NCBI GenBank assembly: GCA_015055615.1
Contig: SVHT01000004.1
Coordinates: forward strand, 127,308-191,307
Direction: 5' to 3'
DNA: 64,000 nt
Source: Clostridiales bacterium
GTDB taxonomy: Bacteria; Bacillota; Clostridia; Christensenellales; Borkfalkiaceae
The notes beneath the pieces were generated by a model, which saw only the letters and a list, made by a program, of their open reading frames with translations, was not told where the DNA came from and made no database searches. Shown in pieces: positions 8,459-15,838 of the stretch (positions within the stretch are counted from its first letter, which is position 1; each line of letters begins with the position of its first letter). The position numbers and the translations under genes were made by a program.

Positions 8459-9335
8459 GCTTGCCTATGATATCGGAAAGGTTGTTTTGTATCGCCGCCG
8501 CCACGTCGGGTTTGTTCATCGAATACACGTGCACGTTCGTCACGCCGTTGGCGAACAAATCGATAATTTGGTCGGTAGCGTACGCAATCCCCGCCTGTTT
8601 CATCGCCGCGCTGTCCCCGCCGAATTTATCGACCAGCGATTTAAAGCGCTGGGGCATAAACGAGCCAGAAAGGTTGATAGCGCGTTCCACTTGCTTAGCG
8701 TTCGTGATTGGCATAATGCCGGCGATTACGGGCACCTCTATACCCGCCTCGCGGATTTTGTAGAGGAAATTATACAAGAGGTTGTTATCAAAAAACATCT
8801 GCGTCGTCAAAAACTCGCATCCTGCGTCCACTTTTTCTTTGAGATGGCGGATATCCTCTTTTTGCGAAAGACTTTCGGGGTGTACCTCGGGATAACAAGC
8901 CCCGCCGATACAAAAATCCGCGCCGCTTTGCTTTAATTCCGCAATCAAATCCACGGCGTGGCGATACGCCCAACCGCTCCTATCCGCGCCTTGCATATCC
9001 GCAGGGATATCCCCGCGCAGAGCCATGACGTTTTCAATGCCTGCATTTTTAAAATCGGCGATGCGCGCCGCCACCGTCTCTTTGGTGGACGAAACGCAAG
9101 TCAAATGCGCCAAGGACGGCACGCCGAACTCTTCGCGAATATTTTTAGCGATGTTAAGGGTGTACTTGCTCGTACCGCCACCCGCACCGTAGGTCACACT
9201 CATAAACGCAGGGGAAAGCCTGGCGATTTCTTCCGTCGCCGTTTTTACGCTGTCGTAATTATCGTCCGTCTTAGGAGGAAACACCTCAAAGGACAGCGAA
9301 TACGTATTCCGTGCAAAAATTTCCGTCAGTTTCAT
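8451..9335 (-). CDS. metF: 5,10-methylenetetrahydrofolate reductase
   Basis: It makes the methyltetrahydrofolate used by MetH. The 294-residue protein is the short flavin-dependent bacterial form; SFEVFPPK at the start with the catalytic Glu, VTYGAGG and ALRGDIP are family landmarks. Start chosen at MKLTEIF with GGAG nine bases upstream; an in-frame ATG at 9350 has a weaker site. It is first in the metF-activation-metH operon, 31 bases from its -10 box, so there is no room for a SAM or T-box riboswitch leader. Confidence 0.94.
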   Translation of the reverse strand: MKLTEIFARNTYSLSFEVFPPKTDDNYDSVKTATEEIARLSPAFMSVTYGAGGGTSKYTLNIAKNIREEFGVPSLAHLTCVSSTKETVAARIADFKNAGIENVMALRGDIPADMQGADRSGWAYRHAVDLIAELKQSGADFCIGGACYPEVHPESLSQKEDIRHLKEKVDAGCEFLTTQMFFDNNLLYNFLYKIREAGIEVPVIAGIMPITNAKQVERAINLSGSFMPQRFKSLVDKFGGDSAAMKQAGIAYATDQIIDLFANGVTNVHVYSMNKPDVAAAIQNNLSDIIGKHA

Positions 9336-9365
9336 AATATAGCGCTCCATATCTCGCCATTTTAT

Positions 9366-9394
9366 ATTATAATATAAAATGCCCCGCTTGACAA
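9366..9394 (-). promoter_or_regulatory. metF operon promoter
   Basis: Minus strand -35 TTGTCA (9389-9394), 17-bp spacer, -10 TATAAT (9366-9371). The predicted leader is only about 24 nt. The rest of the 9336-9652 intergenic stretch holds the trmO promoter; no other gene is evident. Confidence 0.75.
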
Positions 9395-9617
9395 GGGTTT
9401 TTACACGCTGTTTTATATTTTTATAAAAAATAAGAGCTTGACACAACAAGCGGTTGCTTAGCGTTAGCGGTCTGCCACTAAAAAACACAAGCAAGACAAG
9501 CAGAACACAAGGGCGCGTACCCGCCGTGGCAAAAAAACCGCGCGTTATGCAAAGTATTGCGCCGTGCTTTATAGGCAGAAATCAACCGAAGGTTGGGGCA
9601 GAGCCAACCATATACGC

Positions 9618-9646
9618 TTGACAAGGACACGCGAAAGGCTTATAAT
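9618..9646 (+). promoter_or_regulatory. trmO promoter giving a leaderless mRNA
   Basis: TTGACA (9618-9623), 17-bp spacer, TATAAT (9641-9646). The expected start of transcription falls on or next to the ATG at 9653, leaving no 5' leader and no ribosome-binding site. Confidence 0.8.
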
Positions 9647-9652
9647 AGCGGT

Positions 9653-10336
9653 ATGGAAAACGGACTGCTCATCAAACCCGTTGCGTATATCCGCAACGAT
9701 TATAAAGAAAAATTCGGTATCCCCCGCCAGAGTGGCAGAGCCCCCTCTATCCTTTCGGAAATCGTCTTTGAAAAGGAATATCAAAACCCCGAGGCTCTGC
9801 GTGAAATCGAGGGCTTTTCCCACCTTTGGCTGTTGTTCGATTTCTCCCTTGCGCACCGCAATGCGTGGTCGCCGACCGTTCGCCCGCCCCGCCTTGGCGG
9901 AAACACGCGCGTAGGCGTTTTTGCCAGCCGTTCCCCCTTCCGCCCCAACCCCATCGGGCTTTCGTGCGTACGCCTTGTGCGCGTGGAAAAGCGGGAAAAG
10001 GACGGCTGTGTTTTGATTGTTTCGGGCGCGGACCTTTTGGACGGAACTCCCATTTTCGATATCAAGCCCTATCTCCCCTTTGCCGATTGTATCGAGGGCG
10101 CAACGGGCGGTTACGCCAGCGAGCACGAAAACGATACGCTACAAGTGAACTTTCCCGAAGCTTTGCTTGACAAAATCGCAAAAGGAAAACGGCAGGGCTT
10201 ATTAGAGGCGCTCGCCGACGACCCCCGCCCCTCTTATCAGGACGATGCAACGCGCGTTTACGGTATGCGTTTTGGGGAATACGAAATCAAATTTTCAGTC
10301 AGCGACGACCTTTTGACGGTGATATCAGTCGAGTAA
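9653..10336 (+). CDS. trmO: TsaA/TrmO family tRNA methyltransferase
   Basis: TrmO methylates N6 of threonylcarbamoyl-adenosine 37 in some tRNAs using SAM. The 227-residue product has the family start (KPVAYIRNDYKEKFGIPRQ), SHLWLLFDF, and the signature FASRSPFRPNPIGLS. The start at MENGLL is set by the promoter, which places transcription initiation at this ATG; an upstream in-frame ATG at 9593 lies before the promoter. It is one of few plus-strand genes and stands alone between two minus-strand operons, with a strong terminator after it. Confidence 0.88.
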   Translation: MENGLLIKPVAYIRNDYKEKFGIPRQSGRAPSILSEIVFEKEYQNPEALREIEGFSHLWLLFDFSLAHRNAWSPTVRPPRLGGNTRVGVFASRSPFRPNPIGLSCVRLVRVEKREKDGCVLIVSGADLLDGTPIFDIKPYLPFADCIEGATGGYASEHENDTLQVNFPEALLDKIAKGKRQGLLEALADDPRPSYQDDATRVYGMRFGEYEIKFSVSDDLLTVISVE

Positions 10337-10358
10337 ACACTACTTTTTTAACAAAATA

Positions 10359-10390
10359 GGGTAACGAAATATTTCGTTACCCCTTTTTTT
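10359..10390. terminator. Terminator after trmO
   Basis: A perfect 12-bp inverted repeat, GGGTAACGAAAT/ATTTCGTTACCC (10359-10382), followed by a run of seven T. It separates trmO from the convergent degV gene and may work in both directions. Confidence 0.88.
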
Positions 10391-10435
10391 ATAGTATAAA
10401 ACGATTAAAATTTTCTCTCGTACAATTCTTGTTCT

Positions 10436-11308
10436 TTATCTATGCTTGCCTTTGTGGAAAATTGCCAGCGTTCCGCACCCCGAGTGCGTGCCAATGACGC
10501 TCCCGATATAATGCACCGTAATAGGATTTTTCGGTAGCTTTTTTACTATCATTTCCTTGACGAATTCCACGTCCTCGATACAGTCGCCGTGGCTGATAAA
10601 AATAGGGTCGTCCTCCGTCATATCCGCAAGCGCAAGCATATTTTCCACCAATTTTGACAGCGATTTCTTTCTGCCCATTGCCTTGCCAATAGCCTTCAAT
10701 CGCCCCTCCTTGTCCACGCGCATAATCGGTTTGATTTTCAACACCGAACCGATAATTGCCGTCGCGCCCGATACTCTTCCGCCTCGCTTTAAGTGGAAGA
10801 GATTGTCCACGGTAAAATGATGGCAAATCTTCAATTTCAGCGCCTCGGCGTACTTTGCCGTGTCTTCCAAGCTCGCCCCCTCGTCCGCCTTGCGGATAAC
10901 GTAATCTAAAAGCAAGCCTTGTCCCATGGACGCGCAAAGGGAATCCACCACGCAAATTTTCCGTTCGGGATATTCCGTCGCCAAATCTCTGCACGCCACC
11001 GTAAAGCTCCCCGACGTGCCCGAAAGCGCAGACGAGAACGTGAGCACCAACACGTCGTTGCCCGCCTTTAAAATCGGCTCGATATGCTCGCGCGCTTGCT
11101 CCGCCGTTATCTGATAGGTCGTGGGCATACTGCCACCGCGCAGTTTCGCATAAAAGGTCTTTTCGTCAATGGGCTGACCGCTCTCCCCTTCGTAATTGAC
11201 GTTGTCCATGGTAAAACCGAGGGGCGCAACCTCTACGTTGTGTTTTACGTAATATGCCTTGGGCATATCGCACGCCGAATCGGTAACGATTGCAAATAAT
11301 CTACTCAT
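10436..11308 (-). CDS. DegV family fatty acid-binding protein
   Basis: DegV-type proteins bind a fatty acid and, as FakB, present it to the fatty acid kinase FakA. The 290-residue length, start IVTDSACDMP, the TTYQIT segment where the carboxylate is bound, and the FHLKRGGRVSG motif are typical. fakA is about 4.5 kb away at 15839-17482, so a working FakA-FakB pair is plausible. It follows the minDE genes by 47 bases and may be read from them. Confidence 0.88.
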   Translation of the reverse strand: MSRLFAIVTDSACDMPKAYYVKHNVEVAPLGFTMDNVNYEGESGQPIDEKTFYAKLRGGSMPTTYQITAEQAREHIEPILKAGNDVLVLTFSSALSGTSGSFTVACRDLATEYPERKICVVDSLCASMGQGLLLDYVIRKADEGASLEDTAKYAEALKLKICHHFTVDNLFHLKRGGRVSGATAIIGSVLKIKPIMRVDKEGRLKAIGKAMGRKKSLSKLVENMLALADMTEDDPIFISHGDCIEDVEFVKEMIVKKLPKNPITVHYIGSVIGTHSGCGTLAIFHKGKHR

Positions 11309-11355
11309 ACCTTTCTCCTAATGCTTGATTTTTTCTTTCGTTTTCAAGTGTATTT

Positions 11356-11586
11356 TTATTGTAAGACGTTGAATTTTTTTATCCGTTCCGCCTCGAAAGA
11401 CAGGCGGACGGTGTATACGCCGTTTTGGCAAGTCAGCTCCATACGGGGCAATCCGATAAGCTCAAAATATTCGTTAAATTTGTCGGCAAAATCCTGCAAA
11501 ACGAGCGTTTGACACGCCTCGCTCATCACCGATTTATCCGCCTGTAAAACCTTGCTAATCCGCGCAAAATGTTCCGTTTTTCGCAT
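11356..11586 (-). CDS. Small protein, MinE-like candidate
   Basis: The 76-residue product starts 10 bases after minD. Its pattern resembles MinE: an amino-terminal helix with KVLQADKS comparable to the R-x-x-L-V-x-x-D-R region, a central helix (DFADKFNEYFELI) where MinE has the DIxxVIxKYVxI segment, then a beta hairpin (MELTCQNGVYTVRLSF) like the MinE dimer domain. No minC is seen. Overall similarity is weak and the call rests largely on position and secondary-structure order; it could instead be an unrelated small conserved protein. Confidence 0.5.
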   Translation of the reverse strand: MRKTEHFARISKVLQADKSVMSEACQTLVLQDFADKFNEYFELIGLPRMELTCQNGVYTVRLSFEAERIKKFNVLQ

Positions 11587-11596
11587 ACCCGCTCCC

Positions 11597-12367
11597 TCAC
11601 AAACGCGCCTTTAATACGCGACGCAAATTCCCCAAAAAGCCTCTGTATTTTTTTGCGGGGTCGTACAACTTTTTCCGTCCGTATATTAGATAATTCGCCA
11701 TCATTTTAAAGGAAGTATGTATCTGCGATAATTCCCCTTTTCTCAATATTCCGCTATCGGGCAACACCCCCAACAACGGTACGCGAAGTAGCTCCTCTAT
11801 CTCTTGCGGGGAAAGGCTTTCGCCCGATAATTGCAAATCCCCCCGCGCCATATTCACCACCAAAAATAAACCGCTTAAACGATAGCTTTTAAGGGCGGTA
11901 ATCACTTTGTCCCCGTCGCGGAGCGCCGACAAACAAGGCGTCGTCACCACAATCGCCTCGTCCGCCGTCGCTACGGCGCGGTGAAACCCGTCGTCTATGC
12001 CCGCAGGGCAATCAATCAAGATAAAATCAAACTGTGGCGAAAGCCCGTCCAAAACCACCTTGACCGCTTGTGGCGAAACATACCGCTCGGCGGTGGCTTT
12101 ACTGCTCGTTAAAACGTACAGCGTAGGATAATTGGGGTGACGGATAAGCGCCTGTTTCGCCCGACAACGCCCCTCGATTACGTCCACCAAATCGTAGGTA
12201 ATTAGGTTTTCCACGCCCGTCGCTACGTCCACGTTGTTCAACCCAAAATCGGCGTCGCAAAGAATCACTCTTTGCCCCTTTTGGGCGAGTTGCGCGGCAA
12301 GATGGACAGCAATCGTGGTCTTCCCCACACCGCCTTTCCCCGACGTTACGACGATTTTCCTTGCCAT
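11597..12367 (-). CDS. minD: Septum site-determining ATPase MinD
   Basis: MinD is a membrane-associated ATPase of the ParA/MinD class that places the division site. Residues 1-16 hold the deviant Walker A (SGKGGVGKTT), then DADFGLNNVD (switch I) and FILIDCPAGID (Walker B). The final residues (GFLGNLRRVLKARL) can form the amphipathic membrane-targeting helix. Start MARKIVV has AAGGGG seven bases upstream; the frame extends 18 codons further without support. The leader is about 143 nt from a promoter flanked by DnaA boxes. Confidence 0.92.
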   Translation of the reverse strand: MARKIVVTSGKGGVGKTTIAVHLAAQLAQKGQRVILCDADFGLNNVDVATGVENLITYDLVDVIEGRCRAKQALIRHPNYPTLYVLTSSKATAERYVSPQAVKVVLDGLSPQFDFILIDCPAGIDDGFHRAVATADEAIVVTTPCLSALRDGDKVITALKSYRLSGLFLVVNMARGDLQLSGESLSPQEIEELLRVPLLGVLPDSGILRKGELSQIHTSFKMMANYLIYGRKKLYDPAKKYRGFLGNLRRVLKARL

Positions 12368-12515
12368 GTCCACACCCCTTACTTCGCCTTCTTTTCCGCC
12401 TTTTACGGCATAGAACAGCATAGCATTTTCCGCGTGTCACTTTTTGTCCGTTTTTGCAATTTCTCGTATTTTTTCGTCGTACTTTTTATGCAGTTGTATA
12501 CGAAAGTTTTCCACT

Positions 12516-12560
12516 ATTATACCAATATTATCCACATAATGCAAGTATTTTTGTGGATAA
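12516..12560 (-). promoter_or_regulatory. minD promoter with two perfect DnaA boxes
   Basis: Minus-strand -35 TTGCAT (12539-12544), 17-bp spacer, -10 TATAAT (12516-12521). TTATCCACA occurs on the plus strand at 12528-12536, wholly inside the spacer, and again on the minus strand at 12552-12560, just upstream of the -35. Both match the DnaA box consensus 9 of 9. DnaA binding would be expected to block or modulate this promoter. Confidence 0.75.
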
Positions 12561-12616
12561 ATGCACATTTTAATGATATTTTGCGACTTTTGTGCCCCCT
12601 CCGCCCATAAGGGAAA

Positions 12617-12661
12617 GCAAACAAAAAAGCGAACCCTTTTAAGGTTCGCCCTTTGTTTGCC
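12617..12661 (-). terminator. Terminator after the small lipoprotein gene
   Basis: GCGAACC/GGTTCGC (12629-12635, 12643-12649) inside an outer GCAAACAAA/TTTGTTTGC pairing; on the minus strand the inner stem is followed by TTTTTT. It closes the 12678-12839 gene upstream of the minD promoter. Confidence 0.8.
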
Positions 12662-12677
12662 AGGAAAAATATTTTGT

Positions 12678-12839
12678 TTATAAATCCCACTCGGGTCTTG
12701 CGGCACCGCCTACTTCCGTGCTGAAATTAGAATTGCCTCCCTTGTTGCTGGTGGGGGCCTGGTCCTTTTTGCACCCAACGAACGCCGCTACGCCACAGAG
12801 CATAGCAATAGCCAAAACGGCACATACAAATTTTTTCAT
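12678..12839 (-). CDS. Small lipoprotein (53 residues)
   Basis: An ATG at 12839 with AGAGG nine bases upstream opens a 53-codon frame ending TAA. Residues 1-22 form a signal peptide (MKKFVCAVLAIAML...), and the lipobox FVGC gives lipid attachment at Cys23. The mature part is about 30 residues, polar, starting CKKDQAPTS and ending RPEWDL. Function unknown; the family is not one I recognise. It sits between two terminators, after hisIE and before the minD promoter. The signal peptide, lipobox, ribosome-binding site and following terminator together support a real gene. Confidence 0.75.
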   Translation of the reverse strand: MKKFVCAVLAIAMLCGVAAFVGCKKDQAPTSNKGGNSNFSTEVGGAARPEWDL

Positions 12840-12867
12840 ATCATAACCTCTTTATTCTTCGTTAAAA

Positions 12868-12885
12868 ACGGGGACTTCGCCCCGT
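12868..12885 (-). terminator. Terminator after hisIE
   Basis: ACGGGG-ACTTCG-CCCCGT followed on the minus strand by TTTTTAACG. It lies between hisIE and the small lipoprotein gene, so the latter depends on read-through or on a promoter inside hisIE. Confidence 0.75.
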
Positions 12886-12905
12886 CTTTTCTTTATTTTT
12901 CTTTC

Positions 12906-13541
12906 TTATCTGTTGCGTTTGCAAAGCTCCGAACATACCTCGGAAATCTTCACGTCTTTCGCGCTGAGCAATACCATCACGTGATACAAAAGATCCGCCG
13001 CCTCGTTGATAACGCCCACCTTTTCGGGATTCTTTGCCGCGATAACCAATTCCACCGCCTCTTCGCCTACTTTCTTGCCGATACGGTCTACCCCGCGCGC
13101 AAACAAAAAGCTGGTATACGCGCCGTCTTCGGGGTTCGCTTTCACCTCGGCGACAATGCGTTGCAATCTGCCGAACATTTCCCCGCCAATATCGTTATAC
13201 GCGCCTTTAATCTGCGTAGAAAATGCGCTAACCGCATTTTTTTCCGCGCTCAGCTTGCCCTTTTGGACCACCTTTAACAGCAACGAACCGCCGTCTTCCG
13301 TCAAAAATGCCACCTTAACCGTCTGGGTATTGCCCTTGGATACGCCGTATTTCATCACGCACTTTTTCTGCGCGTTATAATAATGCGCATAGCCCGTCGT
13401 AAACGTCTTTTCCACCGCTTCCGCGTTCATTTCGGCAAGCATCAAAACCTCACCGCTCTCATAATCCTGCACAACGACGGACACGAGTCCGTTTGCGCCG
13501 TATTTAATTTTGCTAACGTCTACCGTTTCTTTGATTGCCAT
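12906..13541 (-). CDS. hisI: HisIE-type protein with degenerate cyclohydrolase half
   Basis: HisIE normally hydrolyses PRATP to PRAMP (HisE) and opens PRAMP (HisI) in histidine synthesis. The 211 residues show HisI fold (about 15-108) then HisE (about 123-205). HisE is intact (YTSFLFARGVDRIGKKVGEE, NEAADLLYH). In HisI the metal motif DCDxD reads TEDGG (81-85), the ACH site reads LSA (97-99) and SCF reads SAF (105-107), so all zinc cysteines and most magnesium aspartates are gone. Start MAIKETV has AGGAGG seven bases upstream. No other his gene is nearby. The HisE activity is likely; the HisI activity is doubtful. Confidence 0.85.
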   Translation of the reverse strand: MAIKETVDVSKIKYGANGLVSVVVQDYESGEVLMLAEMNAEAVEKTFTTGYAHYYNAQKKCVMKYGVSKGNTQTVKVAFLTEDGGSLLLKVVQKGKLSAEKNAVSAFSTQIKGAYNDIGGEMFGRLQRIVAEVKANPEDGAYTSFLFARGVDRIGKKVGEEAVELVIAAKNPEKVGVINEAADLLYHVMVLLSAKDVKISEVCSELCKRNR

Positions 13542-13574
13542 GGCTATACCTCCTAAAAGCATCTTCCATATCGT

Positions 13575-13603
13575 ATTATACTACAAATTTTTTTTCTCGT
13601 CAA
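13575..13603 (-). promoter_or_regulatory. hisIE promoter
   Basis: -35 TTGACG (13598-13603), 17-bp spacer, -10 TATAAT (13575-13580), 34 bases upstream of the hisIE start. Confidence 0.75.
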
Positions 13604-13696
13604 TAGCAACGGGAATATTTTTTGCCGATTTTTGCAATTTTTTATTGAAAATACACCGTTTTTTCGCCTTTTTTTTACAAAAAACGACTTTGGATA

Positions 13697-15703
13697 TCAG
13701 TTTAATACGACGTCTTTTAAACTCTCGTATTTTTTCAGAGCCGCCTCGCGCAATTTTTCGTCGTCGAATTGCCCTTCAAACGCGTCGTCGGACAACCTTT
13801 TCGCCATAAAAATTACGCTGGTCGGGTATTTCAAATTCTTGATATCCGTCAGCATTTTGCCCGATTGCCTCGTACCGAAGAAATCACCGCTACCACGCAT
13901 TTCCAAATCCTTTTCCGCAATTTTGAAACCGTCGGCGTTGTTTTTGAGGGTCGTCAAACGCTCCCGCGCGGTATCGCTCTCTACGCCCATCAGCAAAAAG
14001 CAATAGCTCTTTTCCGCCCCTCTGCCTACGCGCCCTCGCAACTGATGTAATTGCGATAAGCCAAATCGTTCGGCGTTGTAGATAATCATCATCGTCGCAT
14101 TGGGCACGTCTACGCCCACCTCAATGACCGTCGTGGACACCAAGCAATCGTATTCCTTGCGCTTGAACGCCGACATAATTTCCGTCTTTTCCTTTTCCTT
14201 CATGCGCCCGTGCAATAAGGCAAACCGCACGGTCGGCAGTCGGTTTTTTAACTCGTCGAACAGCTCGGTAACGCTGATAATGCTCCCCTCTTCATCATCG
14301 TCGATTTTCGCGCAGACAAAGTACGCCTGCTTGCCCGCCGCCGTTTCCTTTTGCACGTAGGAAAGCATATCGTCGTACTTGCTCTCGGGGATAATACTCG
14401 TCGAAATTTCTTGGCGCGCCTTGGGCTTGTCGGGAATCGTCGTCACGTCCAAATCCCCGTAAAAAATCAGGGAAAGCGTCCTGGGAATCGGCGTTGCGCT
14501 CATAACCAACATATCCGTCCCCACGCCCTTTTCCGCCAAAGCGTTGCGTTGCGCCACGCCAAAGCGGTGCTGTTCGTCGCATACGATAAAGGACAGATTG
14601 GGGATTTCCACGTCCCCTTGCAAAATCGCGTGCGTACCGCATAAAATATCAATTTCGCCGTTTTTAAGCGCCGTTTTCAGCTCCCGCTTTTCCTTTGCCG
14701 TCATACCGCCCGCCAAATATCCAACCCTATAATCGGGAAAATATTTCTGCAAAACGTGATAATTTTGCTCGGCAAGGACTTCCGTCGGGGAAAGATACGC
14801 CGCCGTAAAACCGCTCTTGACCGCCATAAAAATACCGCAAAGCGCCACCGCCGTCTTACCGCTGCCAACGTCCCCTTGCAATAATCTATTCATACGCGTG
14901 GGCGCGCGCAGGTTCTCAAAAACGTCGTTTACCGCCCGTTTTTGCCCGTCCGTAAATTCAAAACCAAACCGCTGCGCAAATCCTTTTACCTCTGCCGCCG
15001 TTACTGTATAATTATGCAAACGGACTTCTTCCTTTCCGCCCTTGATAAGCTTGAACGCGGAAATCAAGGTAAAGTACTCTTCCAAAGCAATGCGCTCGGA
15101 CGCGTCCGCAATCGCCTTGTGCGAGGTCGGATTGTGGATTTCGTAAAACGCCCTATCGAGGGGCGGTACGTCGTATTTTTTCAAAATCTGCCAAGGAATT
15201 ACGCTCTCTAAATCGCTCTTTTGCAGCGCCTCTTTCGCGGCGGCGCGCACCACCTTTTGCGAAAGCCCGCCTTTGAGCGAATACACGGGAACAATGCCCT
15301 TCAAACGGTAATTTTTATCGAGCGGTTCAAAGGTCGGATTCACCAGCGAAACCTGCCCGATTTTATTGCTGACGCGCCCGTAAAAGAGGTATTCTCCCGC
15401 CTTTAACTTCTGCGCGATATACGGCTGATTAAACCAAACGACGGTAAAGGGAAAACCATCCTGCGAGCAAAACGCCTTTACCATTTTTCTGCGGTTGCCG
15501 TAGTTTACGGGCATCACCCTCGTCACTTCGCACGCCACCAAAACCATGTCGTTGTGATAGGCGTTTTTTAAGGAAGAACGCTCGGTCAAATCCAAATACG
15601 CGCGCGGATAAAAACGCACCAATTCCGCCACGTCGTTTATCCCTAATTTATGAAAATCTTTTTCGCGTTTTTCGCCAATCGAACGCAACGAAGACAGTTT
15701 CAT
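13697..15703 (-). CDS. recG: ATP-dependent DNA helicase RecG
   Basis: RecG regresses stalled replication forks and branch-migrates Holliday junctions. The 668-residue protein has the wedge OB domain at the start (about 50-140), Walker A GDVGSGKTAVA, the DEQHRFGVAQR box in place of a plain DEAH box, SATPIPRT, and the carboxy-terminal QLRGRVGRG motif. Length is normal. It follows fakA by 135 bases with a terminator between, a neighbour pair common in Bacillota. Confidence 0.96.
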   Translation of the reverse strand: MKLSSLRSIGEKREKDFHKLGINDVAELVRFYPRAYLDLTERSSLKNAYHNDMVLVACEVTRVMPVNYGNRRKMVKAFCSQDGFPFTVVWFNQPYIAQKLKAGEYLFYGRVSNKIGQVSLVNPTFEPLDKNYRLKGIVPVYSLKGGLSQKVVRAAAKEALQKSDLESVIPWQILKKYDVPPLDRAFYEIHNPTSHKAIADASERIALEEYFTLISAFKLIKGGKEEVRLHNYTVTAAEVKGFAQRFGFEFTDGQKRAVNDVFENLRAPTRMNRLLQGDVGSGKTAVALCGIFMAVKSGFTAAYLSPTEVLAEQNYHVLQKYFPDYRVGYLAGGMTAKEKRELKTALKNGEIDILCGTHAILQGDVEIPNLSFIVCDEQHRFGVAQRNALAEKGVGTDMLVMSATPIPRTLSLIFYGDLDVTTIPDKPKARQEISTSIIPESKYDDMLSYVQKETAAGKQAYFVCAKIDDDEEGSIISVTELFDELKNRLPTVRFALLHGRMKEKEKTEIMSAFKRKEYDCLVSTTVIEVGVDVPNATMMIIYNAERFGLSQLHQLRGRVGRGAEKSYCFLLMGVESDTARERLTTLKNNADGFKIAEKDLEMRGSGDFFGTRQSGKMLTDIKNLKYPTSVIFMAKRLSDDAFEGQFDDEKLREAALKKYESLKDVVLN

Positions 15704-15759
15704 GCCCTTGTTTTTCTCCTTTTTTCTATCCGTTTTCCGCCCGCTATCTTGATAAAAAA

Positions 15760-15788
15760 ACGGGAAAGACGCCTACCGCCTCTCCCGT
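15760..15788 (-). terminator. Terminator between fakA and recG
   Basis: ACGGGA (15760-15765) pairs with TCCCGT (15783-15788), with further pairing in the loop; on the minus strand a run of seven T follows. Confidence 0.75.
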
Positions 15789-15838
15789 ATTTTTCCACAC
15801 TTTTGTATAATTATGCGCATTTTTTGAGTATTATACAA

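Noticed and set aside
9336-9652. SAM or T-box riboswitch ahead of metF.
   Set aside because: The metF promoter is only 31-59 bases from the start codon, leaving no room for a riboswitch on that transcript.
12528-12560. Chromosomal replication origin at the DnaA boxes.
   Set aside because: Only two boxes, no AT-rich unwinding element with DnaA-trio pattern and no dnaA, dnaN or rpmH nearby; a regulatory role is more likely.
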